DNA from: Spirochaetaceae bacterium
Lineage (GTDB): Bacteria > Spirochaetota > Spirochaetia > Treponematales > Breznakiellaceae
Direction: 5' to 3'
NCBI GenBank assembly: GCA_031278215.1
Contig: JAITKV010000019.1
Coordinates: 1-64,000 of the forward strand
DNA length: 64,000 nucleotides
The position numbers and the translations under genes are program-made. Within the stretch, counting starts at the first letter, position 1. Each line of letters begins with the position of its first letter. Below, piece after piece: positions 17,530 to 27,762 of the stretch. A model generated the notes under the pieces. The model made no database searches. It worked only from the letters and a program-made list of their open reading frames with translations, and had not been told where the DNA came from.

Positions 17530-18766
17530 CGGTTACGGTAACGGGGAACGATCCTGTTCTTTCTGCGGAAAAAGCGCCGACATGGCCCGGCGGCTTATCG
17601 CGGGCCCCAACGATGTGTTTATCTGCGACGAATGCGTGGAGGTCTGCCGGAAGATCCTTTCTGACGAAGAACAGGATCTTACCGCCCAGTTTACAGGGGA
17701 TATCCCCACCCCCAAGGAAATAAAAAAATACCTGGATCTTTTTATCATAGGCCAGGACGAGGCGAAGAAGGCCCTTTCGGTGGCGGTGTACAACCATTAC
17801 AAGCGCATTGCCAATCCCGTAAAGGATCCCAACGACGTGGAAATCGAAAAGTCCAATGTCCTTCTAATCGGCCCCACGGGAACGGGTAAAACCCTGCTGG
17901 CCAAGACCCTGGCAAAAAAACTTAAAGTTCCCTTCGCCATTGTGGACGCCACCACCCTGACAGAGGCGGGCTACGTGGGCGAGGACGTGGAAAACATCCT
18001 TCTAAAACTTATACAAAATGCCGGGGGGAATATTGCTTCGGCAGAGCGGGGAATCGTCTACATCGACGAAATCGACAAAATAGCCCGGAAGGGAGAAAAC
18101 GTTTCTATTACCAGGGACGTATCCGGAGAAGGGGTCCAGCAGGCCCTGCTTAAAATCATAGAAGGAACCATCGCCTCGGTGCCCCCCCAGGGGGGGCGGA
18201 AGCATCCTAACCAGGAGATGATCCGCATCGACACCACCAATATACTTTTTATCTGCGGCGGAGCCTTTGTGGGGCTGGATAAGTACATAGAAAAACGGGT
18301 GGTCCAGCATCCCATGGGCTTTGGCATGGATGTAAAGGACAACAGGGAACAGAGCCTGCGGGAGCTCTACGCGAAGCTCCACCCGGATGATCTTATCCAC
18401 TTTGGCATGATCCCCGAATTTATCGGGCGCCTTCCCATCGTCGTAAGCCTGGAAGAACTAAAGCTGGAAGATTTAAAACGGATCATCACGGAGCCCAAAA
18501 ACGCCATCGTAAAGCAGTACCAGGCGTCCCTTGCCATGGACAATGTAAAGCTGGAATTCACCGACGGGGCGATCAACGCCATCGCCAGTACGGCGATTAC
18601 ACAAAAAACCGGCGCCCGGGGGCTGCGGGCCATTGTGGAACGGCTTATGACGGACATTATGTTTGAAATACCCTCCATGGAAGGAAGCAAGCAGGTTATT
18701 ATCACCCAGGATACGGTAGAAAAGGCCGAAAGCCCCGAAATCCTTCCGGTCCAGAAAAGTGCATGA
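17513..18766 (+). CDS. clpX: ClpX, unfoldase subunit of ClpXP
   Basis: 417 residues. AAA+ ATPase that unfolds tagged proteins and feeds them to ClpP. The N-terminal zinc-binding domain has Cys15, Cys18, Cys38 and Cys41. Walker A GPTGTGKT, Walker B ([10 protein letters not shown]), the ClpP-contacting IGF-type loop region (HPMGFGMD) and sensor residues ([10 protein letters not shown]) are all present. It overlaps clpP upstream by 17 bases and lon downstream by 4 (ATGA), so the three proteases form one coupled unit. Confidence 0.97.
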   Translation: MARLRNGYGNGERSCSFCGKSADMARRLIAGPNDVFICDECVEVCRKILSDEEQDLTAQFTGDIPTPKEIKKYLDLFIIGQDEAKKALSVAVYNHYKRIANPVKDPNDVEIEKSNVLLIGPTGTGKTLLAKTLAKKLKVPFAIVDATTLTEAGYVGEDVENILLKLIQNAGGNIASAERGIVYIDEIDKIARKGENVSITRDVSGEGVQQALLKIIEGTIASVPPQGGRKHPNQEMIRIDTTNILFICGGAFVGLDKYIEKRVVQHPMGFGMDVKDNREQSLRELYAKLHPDDLIHFGMIPEFIGRLPIVVSLEELKLEDLKRIITEPKNAIVKQYQASLAMDNVKLEFTDGAINAIASTAITQKTGARGLRAIVERLMTDIMFEIPSMEGSKQVIITQDTVEKAESPEILPVQKSA

Positions 18767-21360
18767 AGTATGAAGGTGTTTCAAAACTCCTGTCCGCCAT
18801 AACCGGCAGGCAGAAAAGCGAGGAATTTCCCCTCCTTCCCCTTCGCGAACTGGTTATCTTTCCCCAAACCATCGTCCCCCTGTACATAAGCTATAAGGCG
18901 GGGATAAATGCCATTGAAGCCGCGGGGAAAAACAATACACGGTTCTTTGCCGTTCCCTTTAAAGTCTCTCCCCCGGCTCCGGTGGAAACGCCGGATCTGC
19001 CGGTACTGTACGGCCTGGGCGCCGTGGTTAGGATGGTTCAGCACCTAAAACTTCCCGACGGAAGCTGCCGGGCGGTGTTCCACGGTGAATACCGGGGCAG
19101 GCTTCTGTCCTTAACCAGGAATGGACCCTGCGCCAGGGTAACGGTGGCGCCCCTGGAATTACCGGAAGAAACAAAGGCCCCGGGCCCGCAGCGGCTTGCC
19201 CTGATCCGGTCCGTACAAAAGGCCTTTATCCGCTATGCGGAATATTCACGGCGGGTAGGCACGGAAACCTTGTCGATGACCGATAAAACCGACGATCCTG
19301 AATATCTGTGTAATATTATCGCCAATGCCCTGGCTGTTAAAACCGACAAAAAGGTAATGCTGCTGGACCACACGGACACGGACCGGCGGCTGGAATTTAT
19401 GCTGGAGACCCTGGAACTGGAAAACGAAATCCTGGGTATTCAAAAAAACATTTCTGTAAAGGTCCGGAACCGGATGGAAAAAAACCACCGGGAATTTATC
19501 CTGCAAGAACAGCTTCGGGAAATCAACAAAGAATTGGGAAACGGCCGGGGGCAGGATGAATTTGCGGAACTGGAAAAGGCGATTCGGGACCGGGACCCGG
19601 GAGAAGAGGTGCTCCTTAAAACCGGAAAAGAACTCGCCCGGCTCAGGAAACTTCAGCCCCTTTCTCCGGAAGCGGGGGTCCTCCGGGGCTACCTTGAATG
19701 GATCGCGGACCTTCCGTGGAAGGGCGCCGGTGATTTTGCCTCGTCCCCGGAAATGCCGGACGGGGGCCGGGAAGAACCGGCTAAGGCCGCGTCCTTGGCA
19801 GCGGCCTTGGCCGCGGCCAAGGACGAAGGATCCCGGGGGGCCGAAATTCTGGCGGCGGCGGAAAGGATCTTGGAGGCGGATCACTACGGCATGGAAAAGG
19901 CCAAAGAGCGGATCCTGGAATTTATCGCCGTCCGGGAATTGTCGGGGGGAGAAAGCAGGCCCCTAAAGGGGCCGATCCTCTGTTTTGTGGGCCCCCCGGG
20001 AACGGGAAAAACAAGCCTGGGCAAATCCGTGGCCCGGGCCCTGAACCGGCGTTTTGTGCGAATCTCCCTTGGGGGCCTTAGGGACGAGGCGGAAATCCGG
20101 GGGCATCGAAAGACCTACGTGGGGGCCCTGCCGGGAAAGATCATCCAGTCCATGCGCCGGGCCGAAACGGTGAACCCGGTTTTTTTACTCGACGAAATTG
20201 ATAAACTTTCCAGCGATTTCCGGGGGGATCCCGCCTCGGCGCTGTTGGAAGTACTGGATCCGGAACAGAACAACACCTTTACCGATCATTACCTTGAGGT
20301 CCCCTACGATCTATCCCGGGTTCTGTTCATCGCCACGGCCAATTCCCTCCATACCGTCCCCTTTCCCCTGCTGGACCGGATGGAGCTTATCGAAATACCC
20401 GGCTATGGAGAGCGGGAAAAACTTGCCATCGCCAAGCGCTTTTTAATTCCCAAGCAACTGGACGAAAACGGATTAGGAAACGCCGCAATACGGTTTGAAG
20501 ACGACGCTATTCTGCGGATCATCCGCCACTGGACCATGGAATCGGGGGTCCGGGGGCTTGAACGGGAAATAGCCCGGTGCGCCAGAAAGCTGGCCCGCCG
20601 GGCGGTGGAAAACGGCTATATCGCCGGTGAAATTCCGGCGCCCAAAACTATAAACAACTACAAAAAAACCGTTAAACCCGGAGACCTGGAAAAACTGCTG
20701 GGCCGCCGCAAATACAAACAGGACCTGGCCCTTATTAAAGAAGAACGGGTGGGGGTTGCCTACGGCCTTGCCTGGACCGAAACCGGGGGCGCCATACTGC
20801 CGGTGGAAACCAAAAGCTACGAAGGAAACGGGGAATTAATAATCACGGGAAACCTGGGAGATGTGATGAAAGAAAGCGCCCGGACGGCCCTCTCGTACCT
20901 GCGCAGCGAGCAAAGGGGCTTCCGGTTCTTGGTAAAGGACATCGGTAAAACGGATTTTCACATTCACATACCCGAGGGGGCGATCCCCAAAGACGGGCCT
21001 TCGGCGGGCATTACCCTGGCCGCGTCCCTGCTTTCCACCCTCTGCGGCAAAGCGCCCCGGGCGGGGATCGTGATGACCGGGGAATTGACCCTGACGGGCC
21101 GGATCCTTCCCGTGGGGGGCCTTAAAGAAAAGATCCTGGCGGCCGTCCGGAGCGGCATGGACAGGGTATTGTTACCCGCCGAAAACCGGGAAGACTGGGC
21201 AGAACTGGACAAGGATATCCGCTCGTCCATCGAAGCGGATTTTATCGACAGCGCCCGGGACGCTTTTAAACTGCTCTTTAACGAAACAATCTACAGCCCC
21301 ATCAAGGCGCGGGGGGGGAATTCCAAAACCCTAAAACGGGCGCCGAAGAAGGACTCTTAA
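18763..21360 (+). CDS. lon: Lon, ATP-dependent protease
   Basis: 865 residues. Homohexameric protease that degrades misfolded and regulatory proteins. Domains: an N-terminal substrate-binding region starting [20 protein letters not shown], a coiled-coil part, the AAA+ module ([18 protein letters not shown]) and the protease domain with Ser in KDGPSAGIT and Lys in [10 protein letters not shown]. There is an alanine/glutamate-rich insert around residues 325-365 before the AAA+ module. It starts on the ATGA overlap with clpX. The next feature is tRNA-Arg with its own promoter. Confidence 0.96.
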   Translation: MKYEGVSKLLSAITGRQKSEEFPLLPLRELVIFPQTIVPLYISYKAGINAIEAAGKNNTRFFAVPFKVSPPAPVETPDLPVLYGLGAVVRMVQHLKLPDGSCRAVFHGEYRGRLLSLTRNGPCARVTVAPLELPEETKAPGPQRLALIRSVQKAFIRYAEYSRRVGTETLSMTDKTDDPEYLCNIIANALAVKTDKKVMLLDHTDTDRRLEFMLETLELENEILGIQKNISVKVRNRMEKNHREFILQEQLREINKELGNGRGQDEFAELEKAIRDRDPGEEVLLKTGKELARLRKLQPLSPEAGVLRGYLEWIADLPWKGAGDFASSPEMPDGGREEPAKAASLAAALAAAKDEGSRGAEILAAAERILEADHYGMEKAKERILEFIAVRELSGGESRPLKGPILCFVGPPGTGKTSLGKSVARALNRRFVRISLGGLRDEAEIRGHRKTYVGALPGKIIQSMRRAETVNPVFLLDEIDKLSSDFRGDPASALLEVLDPEQNNTFTDHYLEVPYDLSRVLFIATANSLHTVPFPLLDRMELIEIPGYGEREKLAIAKRFLIPKQLDENGLGNAAIRFEDDAILRIIRHWTMESGVRGLEREIARCARKLARRAVENGYIAGEIPAPKTINNYKKTVKPGDLEKLLGRRKYKQDLALIKEERVGVAYGLAWTETGGAILPVETKSYEGNGELIITGNLGDVMKESARTALSYLRSEQRGFRFLVKDIGKTDFHIHIPEGAIPKDGPSAGITLAASLLSTLCGKAPRAGIVMTGELTLTGRILPVGGLKEKILAAVRSGMDRVLLPAENREDWAELDKDIRSSIEADFIDSARDAFKLLFNETIYSPIKARGGNSKTLKRAPKKDS

Positions 21361-21403
21361 GGGCGCAAAAAGAGATCGCGAACAAACGCCCCCGCCTTTT
21401 GCC

Positions 21404-21432
21404 TTGACAGCCCCTTGCGGGCCCTATATGCT
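21404..21432 (+). promoter_or_regulatory. Promoter of tRNA-Arg
   Basis: TTGACA, a 17-base spacer and TATGCT, ten bases before the tRNA. Confidence 0.75.
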
Positions 21433-21441
21433 GTAAGGCAC

Positions 21442-21515
<74 letters not shown>

Positions 21516-21519
21516 AAAA

Positions 21520-21695
21520 TTGTTGTTTAGGGAACGGGGATGTCCGGGAAGTTTGTTAGTTTCCGGATATCCCCCGCATTTGCTTCTGTTTCGTTGAAAC
21601 CTTTGCAAATGCCGCACTAAAGAAGCCGTCCGAATAAGGTTTTTTAACGTTTCGGGCAGCCCCGTTCCCTTTAGAAGTTTTATTCTAAACGACAA
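21520..21695. other. 176-nt multi-stem structured element (ncRNA or mobile-repeat candidate)
   Basis: The ends pair: TTGTTGTTTAG (21520-21530) with CTAAACGACAA (21685-21695), continued by GGAACGGGG (21531-21539) with CCCCGTTCC (21660-21668). Inside are three further stems: ATGTCCGGGAA/TTTCCGGATAT (21540-21570), GCATTTGC/GCAAATGC (21576-21612) with an inner GTTTC/GAAAC, and GCCGTCCGAA/TTCGGGCAGC (21625-21660) with one mismatch. The whole forms a closed junction with three arms, directly after tRNA-Arg and before maf. No ORF of note lies in it. It could be a non-coding RNA read from the tRNA promoter, or a small inverted-repeat element. Confidence 0.55.
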
Positions 21696-21731
21696 GCCCG
21701 GGGTCTTAAAAAAATCTGGTGGATGTAAGAA

Positions 21732-22319
21732 GTGGAGCCTATTGTTTTAGCTTCTAGTTCTCCGAGAAGGCAGGAATATTTTAAACTGCTGGGGCTTCCG
21801 TTTAATATTATGCCTTCCCGGGTGGAAGAAACGCCGAAGCCTGGACAAAGTTCAAAAGAGTACACCCGGTATATGGCGTTAAAGAAGATCAACAGCATCC
21901 TCGAACAGCTTAAGGGGCGCATTCCCCAGTGGATTTGCGGCGCCGATACAATAATTTCGATTAACCGGGAATTGCTGGGAAAGCCCCGCGACCGGGGCGA
22001 AGCCAGGACCATGCTGGAAAAACTTCAGGGCCGGGAGCACAAAGTTTCCACCTCCGTGGCCCTCTTTAAGGGGAAGACCCAGGCCACCGACTGCCGGACC
22101 GTGGAATCCCGGGTAAGTTTTGTACCCCTGTCGGAACGGGAGATTGAATGGTATATCAATACCGGGGAATGGCAGGGGGTTGCCGGGTCCTACAAAATTC
22201 AGGGACTGGGGGGATGTTTTATCTCTTCCATCAGCGGATCCTACAGCGCCGTGGTGGGCTTGCCCATGCATGAATTTTATGCTATGCTCCTGGACAACGG
22301 CTACCAATACGCCGTTTAA
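21732..22319 (+). CDS. maf: Maf-family nucleotide pyrophosphatase
   Basis: 195 residues. Maf proteins hydrolyse non-canonical or excess nucleoside triphosphates (dTTP/UTP or modified bases) and have been linked to septum formation. The start has the diagnostic LASSSPRRQEYFKLLGLPF, then CGADTIISINRELLGKP with the catalytic Asp, GREHKVSTSVAL, and GVAGSYKIQGLGG near the end. It starts at GTG. After it, 22323-22370 holds two small hairpins (CGGCG/CGCCG and CTTCCGGC/GCCGGAAG) that may end its transcript or belong to the rpsB leader. Confidence 0.93.
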   Translation: MEPIVLASSSPRRQEYFKLLGLPFNIMPSRVEETPKPGQSSKEYTRYMALKKINSILEQLKGRIPQWICGADTIISINRELLGKPRDRGEARTMLEKLQGREHKVSTSVALFKGKTQATDCRTVESRVSFVPLSEREIEWYINTGEWQGVAGSYKIQGLGGCFISSISGSYSAVVGLPMHEFYAMLLDNGYQYAV

Positions 22320-22486
22320 ACCCGGCGTAACACGCCGCGGCAACTTCCTTCCGGCTAATCATGCCGGAAGAGATATAGAGAAGGTTTACCGGCCGCAGAG
22401 CCGTGCGTACAGGGGCCGCCGAACAAGTTTTTAACCTTAGGCAGTTCCCGCCGCAAGACGGTCCGGGCCAGGTCCAGGAGGAAAAC

Positions 22487-23380
22487 GTGGCAGTAGTCAC
22501 CATGAAAAGCCTGCTTGAATCGGGGGTTCACTTCGGTCATCAGGTAAAACGATGGGATCCGCGGATGAAAAAATACATCTTCGCGGAACGGAACGGAATT
22601 CACATCATCGATCTGCAAAAAACAATCCAGTCTATCAAGGACGCCTACGAGGCGGTGCGAAAAACCGTGGCGGCGGGAAAGACCGTACTCTTTGTGGGTA
22701 CCAAAAAACAGGCCCAGCACGCCATTCAAAAAGAAGCGGAACGCTGCGGCATGTTCTATGTAAACAACCGCTGGCTGGGCGGCATGCTTACCAACTTTGT
22801 TACCATAAAAAAATCCCTGCTCCGTCTAAAAAAACTGGAAAAGATGGAAGTGGACGGCTCTTTTGAAAACCTGACAAAGAAAGAAATTGCCGCCCTGGGA
22901 CAGGAACGGGCCCAGCTTCAAAAAAACCTGGCGGGCATTAAAGAGATGAAAGAGCATCCCGGGATCCTCTTTATTATCGATACCAGAAAAGAATTTATCG
23001 CGGTAAAAGAAGCCAAGCGCATGGGCATACCCATTGTGGCGGTGGTGGATACCAACTGCAACCCCGAGGGCATAAACTATCCCATTCCCGGCAACGACGA
23101 CGCCATTAGGGCCATTACGCTTTTTACCCAGATTATCGCCAACGCCGTGGTAGAGGCGGACAATGAGGCGGGGCTTAAAATTATTGAAACCCTGGGGGAT
23201 GAAGACGAGGACATGGAAGAGCTGATGAACGATGTATCCGTAAAAGAAGAGGACCGGGAAATCGACATAGAATCTTACGCCACCGAAACGGAGGCAAAAA
23301 AAGAAGAAGCCCCCCCGGGAGACGAGGAAGACGATCTTCCCGTGGATATGGACAAGGTGTACGAAGAAAAATCTAAATAG
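22487..23380 (+). CDS. rpsB: 30S ribosomal protein S2
   Basis: 297 residues. Core small-subunit protein. It has the family landmarks [40 protein letters not shown] and [12 protein letters not shown]. The GTG at 22487 is chosen because AGGAGG lies five bases before it; the frame opens earlier without support. The C-terminus carries about 55 very acidic residues beyond the globular domain. It heads the rpsB-tsf-frr-uppS-cdsA-rseP gene string, with a 160-base leader. Confidence 0.97.
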   Translation: MAVVTMKSLLESGVHFGHQVKRWDPRMKKYIFAERNGIHIIDLQKTIQSIKDAYEAVRKTVAAGKTVLFVGTKKQAQHAIQKEAERCGMFYVNNRWLGGMLTNFVTIKKSLLRLKKLEKMEVDGSFENLTKKEIAALGQERAQLQKNLAGIKEMKEHPGILFIIDTRKEFIAVKEAKRMGIPIVAVVDTNCNPEGINYPIPGNDDAIRAITLFTQIIANAVVEADNEAGLKIIETLGDEDEDMEELMNDVSVKEEDREIDIESYATETEAKKEEAPPGDEEDDLPVDMDKVYEEKSK

Positions 23381-23394
23381 GAGTTTATGGACAA

Positions 23395-24255
23395 ATGGCT
23401 GAAGTTACTGCAGCGGACGTTAAAAGGCTTCGGGAAAAAACCGGGGCGGGAATGATGGAATGTAAGAATGCCCTGGTTGCCGGCGGCGGCGATTTTGCCG
23501 CCGCCGAGAAGATCCTTAAAGAAAAGGGCCTGGCGGCGGTGGAAAAACGGGCCGGCAAGGCCGCCAACGAGGGAAAGATCTTTATTAAGGCGGCGCAGTC
23601 CAAGGCGGTGCTGGCGGAAATAGCCTCGGAAACGGACTTTGTAGCCCGGAGCCCGGACTTTATCAGCCTGGGGGCGGCGCTTACGGAACGGGCCCTGGAA
23701 AAAGGATATTCACAGCCCCACGAGGAACTTCAGGGCATGGTTACGGAACTGGCGACGAAGATCCGCGAAAACATGACCCTTAAACGCCTTAGGACCCTTA
23801 CGGCGGCCCCCAATGAATACCTAACCCACTATATCCACGGGGACGGGGCCATTGGGGTGGTGGTAAAAATCGCTTCGGATAAACCGGAGATCTTTACGGA
23901 GGAGGAATTTAAATCCTTTGCCTTTAACCTTGCCCTGCACATTGCGGCCTTTAACCCCCTGGTTATTTCCCGGGACAAAGTGGATCCGGCATGGCTTAAG
24001 GAACAGGAAGGCATCTTCCGCAAACAAATGGAAGGGGACGATTCTTTTAAAGACAAACCGGCCGCGGTAACGGAAAATATCCTTAAGGGCAAGGTAAACA
24101 AATTCTTAAAAGAGATATGCCTTCTCGATCAGGGCTACGTCAAGGACGAAAAAATCAGCGTCGCCCGGGCTTTGGAAGAGGCGGGAAAGAAAACCGGCGC
24201 CACGCTGGCTATTTCCGACTACGTGTATTACAAGGTAGGTTCCGGCGATGCATAG
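23395..24255 (+). CDS. tsf: Elongation factor Ts
   Basis: 286 residues. Exchanges GDP for GTP on EF-Tu. The N-terminal UBA-like domain VKRLREKTGAGMMECKNAL and the SETDFVARSPDF motif that contacts EF-Tu are clear. A strong AGGAGT precedes the start. It overlaps frr by eight bases. The gene pyrH, which sits between tsf and frr in many bacteria, is not here; as I recall this matches the order in Treponema. Confidence 0.97.
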   Translation: MAEVTAADVKRLREKTGAGMMECKNALVAGGGDFAAAEKILKEKGLAAVEKRAGKAANEGKIFIKAAQSKAVLAEIASETDFVARSPDFISLGAALTERALEKGYSQPHEELQGMVTELATKIRENMTLKRLRTLTAAPNEYLTHYIHGDGAIGVVVKIASDKPEIFTEEEFKSFAFNLALHIAAFNPLVISRDKVDPAWLKEQEGIFRKQMEGDDSFKDKPAAVTENILKGKVNKFLKEICLLDQGYVKDEKISVARALEEAGKKTGATLAISDYVYYKVGSGDA

Positions 24256-24802
24256 TACCATAGCGGCCTGTGAAGAGCGGATGAAAAAGACCCTGGCCGG
24301 CCTGCGGGAAGATTACGCGGCCCTGCGGACCGGCCGGGCCTCCCCTTCCCTCTTTGACAAAATCCGGTTTGATTACTATGGTGAAAAAACGCCCCTGAAT
24401 CAGGCGGCCACCATTTCCGCCCCCGAGGCCCGGCTGGTGGTGATCCAGCCCTGGGACAAAAGCCTTATCGGAGAAATAGAAAAGGCCGTCCGGACCTCGG
24501 AACTTTCCTTAAATCCGTCGAATGACGGAAAAATAATCCGCATCGCCATCCCCCCCCTAACGGGGGAACGGAGGAAGGACCTGGAACGCCAGGCCAAGGT
24601 CCAGGCCGAACAAAACCGGGTGGCCATACGAAATATCCGCCGGGACGGCAACGAGGAACTTAAAAAACAGCTTAAGGACAAGGAGCTTACCGAAGACGAA
24701 GAGGGCAAGTATTCCGGGGACCTTCAAAAGCTCACCGACTCGTACATTAAACAGATCGATAAAATATTGGAGGAAAAAACATCGGAGATCAGGGAAGTCT
24801 GA
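24248..24802 (+). CDS. frr: Ribosome recycling factor
   Basis: 184 residues, normal length. With EF-G it splits the post-termination ribosome. The helical domain starts ERMKKTLAGLREDYAALRTG, followed by IRFDYYGEKTPLNQAA, VIQPWDKSLIGEIEKA, and RRDGNEELKKQLKDKELTED near the end. It overlaps tsf by eight bases and runs to within 12 bases of uppS, so it is expressed as part of the same operon. Confidence 0.97.
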   Translation: MHSTIAACEERMKKTLAGLREDYAALRTGRASPSLFDKIRFDYYGEKTPLNQAATISAPEARLVVIQPWDKSLIGEIEKAVRTSELSLNPSNDGKIIRIAIPPLTGERRKDLERQAKVQAEQNRVAIRNIRRDGNEELKKQLKDKELTEDEEGKYSGDLQKLTDSYIKQIDKILEEKTSEIREV

Positions 24803-24813
24803 TCCCCCTCCAT

Positions 24814-25488
24814 GTGGGAATAATCATGGACGGGAACGGCAGATGGGCGCAGGCCAGAAAAGAGCGAAGAACCCTGGGGCACCTGGAGGGGCTTAAGGCC
24901 GCTAAACGTATTGTAAAGGCGGCCAGCGATATGGGAATACGGTATTTAACTCTATATGTCTTTTCCACGGAAAACTGGAAACGCGCCGCGGAAGAGGTGG
25001 GGTTTATCATGGGCCTGGTAAAACAGTATTTACGGGCGGAACTGGCGTTTTACCGGGAAAACCATATACGGCTTCGCCATGCCGGGGATCTGGCGGGCCT
25101 TCCCCCGCAGATCGCCGGGGAATTAAGGGAGGTCTGTAAAATAACCCGGGATTGGGACGGACTCCAGGTGATTCTGGCCCTTAACTACGGCGGGCGGGAT
25201 GAAATAATCCGGGCCCTAAACCGGGCCGTCCGGTCGGGCGCGGAACTGCCGGCAATTACCGAAGAAACCTTCGCCGCGTTTTTAGATAATCCCGATGTGC
25301 CGGATCCGGATTTGATTATCAGAAGCGCCGGAGAATTCCGGGTCAGTAACTTCCTGCTTTGGGAGGGGGCCTATGCGGAATATTATGTTTCTCCGGTACT
25401 GTGGCCGGATTGGACCGAACAGGAACTGCGCCTTGCCCTGGAGGATTACCAAAAACGGGAGCGTAAATTCGGCGGTATAACACGGTGA
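24814..25488 (+). CDS. uppS: Undecaprenyl diphosphate synthase
   Basis: At least 224 residues. Makes the C55 lipid carrier for peptidoglycan and polysaccharides by adding isopentenyl units. MDGNGRWA with the catalytic Asp, GHLEGLKAAKRIVKAA, TLYVFSTENWKR, and RSAGEFRVSNFLLWEGAYAE are all present. The written start is a GTG that codes the Val of the usual HV-IIMDGNG stretch. Conserved-looking residues (LIPLH) lie just upstream but no ATG, GTG or TTG is in frame before them. The real start may be a CTG (24799) or an ATC or ATT codon downstream of GGAGG at 24769-24773. It overlaps cdsA by four bases. Confidence 0.92.
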   Translation: MGIIMDGNGRWAQARKERRTLGHLEGLKAAKRIVKAASDMGIRYLTLYVFSTENWKRAAEEVGFIMGLVKQYLRAELAFYRENHIRLRHAGDLAGLPPQIAGELREVCKITRDWDGLQVILALNYGGRDEIIRALNRAVRSGAELPAITEETFAAFLDNPDVPDPDLIIRSAGEFRVSNFLLWEGAYAEYYVSPVLWPDWTEQELRLALEDYQKRERKFGGITR

Positions 25489-26336
25489 AAAAGCTAATCC
25501 AGCGGCTTCTTATTTTTTTTATCGGCCTGCCGGTAATGGTGGCGCTTATCGTCTTTCTTCCCGGGTATAACCACCTGGCGCTGAATATCCTTATTATCCT
25601 TGCCAGCTCTTTGGGGGCGGTGGAATTTGCCCGGATGCTTAAGCTTAAGGGTTTTCCGGTATATATTCCGGAAACGGCGATCCTCGGCTCCCTAAGCCCC
25701 CTGTCCATGACCTTTATCGTAAGTTTCGACACCAACAGCCAGATTACCCAGTCCCTCTTTATCATCGGGGCGTCCTGGCTTCTTGTGTCGGAAATTTTTT
25801 ACCACCGGGAGGATTTTTCCCAGGTCGCAAGCCGCTTGGCCGCGGGGTTCTCGGTAATGATATACCCGGGCCTTCTTTTAGGCTGGATAATCACCATGTC
25901 CACTCTGGAACATTCCACCGCGGTGATCCTTACATTTGTACTGGCCACGGCGGCCAATGATTCTTTGGCCTGGGTTACGGGCCTGCTTTTCGGTAAAAAC
26001 AACCGGAACCTTTTTGTGGTAAGCCCTAATAAAAGCCTCGCAGGGTTTATAGGCGGACAAGCCGCGTCCATGGGGATCTGCGTTTTGATGGCCCGGCTGC
26101 TGCCCGGCTCATTTGCGGCCGATCAGATACCGGCCCTTCCTTCGGCGATGCTCCTGGGCTTTTTTTCCGGTATCGCCGTGGCCCTGGGGGATTTGGCGGA
26201 ATCCGCCATAAAACGCAGTTGTGGTTTAAAAGATTCGGGAAACATTATTCCCGGCAGGGGGGGCGTTCTGGACTGTACCGATTCCGTGGCCCTTTCGGCG
26301 CCGGTTTTTTATGTGTTGTACCGTTTCTTTTTTTAG
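25485..26336 (+). CDS. cdsA: Phosphatidate cytidylyltransferase
   Basis: 283 residues, integral membrane with about eight hydrophobic segments. Makes CDP-diacylglycerol, the branch point of phospholipid synthesis. The C-terminal signature is recognisable (ESAIKRSCGLKDSGNIIPGR, then GGVLDCTDS) but has Arg where the consensus has His, and Cys where it has Arg. Starts on a GTGA overlap with uppS. rseP follows 25 bases later; as I recall, T. pallidum has dxr between the two. Confidence 0.9.
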   Translation: MKKLIQRLLIFFIGLPVMVALIVFLPGYNHLALNILIILASSLGAVEFARMLKLKGFPVYIPETAILGSLSPLSMTFIVSFDTNSQITQSLFIIGASWLLVSEIFYHREDFSQVASRLAAGFSVMIYPGLLLGWIITMSTLEHSTAVILTFVLATAANDSLAWVTGLLFGKNNRNLFVVSPNKSLAGFIGGQAASMGICVLMARLLPGSFAADQIPALPSAMLLGFFSGIAVALGDLAESAIKRSCGLKDSGNIIPGRGGVLDCTDSVALSAPVFYVLYRFFF

Positions 26337-26361
26337 CCCTAAGTTTTAAAGTTTAGGATGT

Positions 26362-27723
26362 ATGATGATTGTTGTTAAAGTGGCGCTGGGCATAGTCGGC
26401 CTGGGCATAGTGGTCCTGATTCACGAACTGGGACACTTTATCGTTGCACGGCTCTCCGGTATTGAGGTGGAAGCCTTTTCCATAGGCTGGGGAAAGCCCG
26501 TTCTGCGAAAAAAGATCGGGGCGGTAGAATACCGTCTGGGCATGTTCCCCGTGGGGGGATACTGCAAAATGAAGGGAGAAAACGACTTCCAGGAAGCGTG
26601 GGAAAACAGTAAAAATGCCCTGGAACCCTCCAGGGGATCCTTTTTCAGCGCCAGACCCTGGCAGCGTATTCTGGTAGCCTTTGCCGGCCCCTTTTTTAAT
26701 TTTGTCTTTGCGGTATTTGTACTGTCGGCGCTCTGGGGCCGGGGCATTGAAATAAAAACCGTGGAAAACAAAATCGTCCTTTTGGCGGATCTGGACGGCC
26801 GGTCCTATCCTTCGGATCAGGGGGGGCTGCAGACCGGAGACCGAATCATAGAAATCAAGGGCCGGGAGATCCACAACTACCGGGACATCCAGGAAAACAT
26901 AGCCCTTAATCCTGATCAGGATCTGCCGGTAACGGTGCTGCGAAACGGCGCCACGGTTACGGCGGTGGTGCATCCCGGTCTGGACAAAACCGGCGCGGGA
27001 AAAATCGGCGTCTACTATTGGGCGGATCCTATCGTAAGGGCCCTGGAACCGGGAGGCCCCGCTGAAAAGGCGGGCCTTATGCCGGGGGACAGGATCCTCC
27101 GCGTCGACGGAGAGGACTTTCCCTATACGGTGGCCCTGCACCGTATTTTTAAAGACCGGCGGCCCGCGGAAATTCCGGTGGAATACCGGCGGAACGGCGC
27201 CGTCAACACCGTTACCCTTTCCGGCGTCGAGTATCTTCAGGATCTTCCCAACCTGGGCATTGAATACCCGGTTGTTCAATATAAGACCCCGGCCCTTTCC
27301 CCGCCCAGGGCCTTTGCCAAGGGCGGAGCGGAGGCCCTTAAAATATTTGCCGTATCCGCCAAAAGCCTGGGGCTTCTGTTTAAAAAAGGCGTGGACCTAA
27401 CCGAATCGGTATCGGGACCCGCCCGGATAACCTATATGTTGGGGGATATCGCCGCGGAAGGGTTTGAAGAAAGCGTGGGAACAGGTTTTAGCTCGGCCCT
27501 TAACTTTCTTGCCCTTATATCTATCGCCCTGTGCCTGATGAATCTTCTTCCCGTGCCGATCCTCGACGGGGGCCTTATCGTTCTTTTTTTAGTGGAATTG
27601 ATCCGGCGGCGGCCCCTTAACCCCAGGGCGGTTTCTGCCTTTCAAACCATCGGAATGGTAATTATCGTGGGCCTTATGATCTTTGGAATCTTTAACGATA
27701 TTCTTTTCTTTACCGGCCAATAG
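26362..27723 (+). CDS. rseP: Site-2 membrane protease RseP
   Basis: 453 residues. Intramembrane zinc protease. HELGH with His21, Glu22 and His25 lies in the first membrane helix, and the second zinc-site motif NLLPVPILDGG is near residue 395. Two PDZ-like domains lie between (about 115-190 and 205-285, with GGLQTGDRIIEI and EKAGLMPGDRILRV). In other bacteria the enzyme cuts anti-sigma factors and leftover signal peptides. It closes the envelope half of the rpsB operon. Confidence 0.95.
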   Translation: MMIVVKVALGIVGLGIVVLIHELGHFIVARLSGIEVEAFSIGWGKPVLRKKIGAVEYRLGMFPVGGYCKMKGENDFQEAWENSKNALEPSRGSFFSARPWQRILVAFAGPFFNFVFAVFVLSALWGRGIEIKTVENKIVLLADLDGRSYPSDQGGLQTGDRIIEIKGREIHNYRDIQENIALNPDQDLPVTVLRNGATVTAVVHPGLDKTGAGKIGVYYWADPIVRALEPGGPAEKAGLMPGDRILRVDGEDFPYTVALHRIFKDRRPAEIPVEYRRNGAVNTVTLSGVEYLQDLPNLGIEYPVVQYKTPALSPPRAFAKGGAEALKIFAVSAKSLGLLFKKGVDLTESVSGPARITYMLGDIAAEGFEESVGTGFSSALNFLALISIALCLMNLLPVPILDGGLIVLFLVELIRRRPLNPRAVSAFQTIGMVIIVGLMIFGIFNDILFFTGQ

Positions 27724-27762
27724 TTTAATTGGGCGTTGCTTATAAAGAATAAGGAGTACAAA

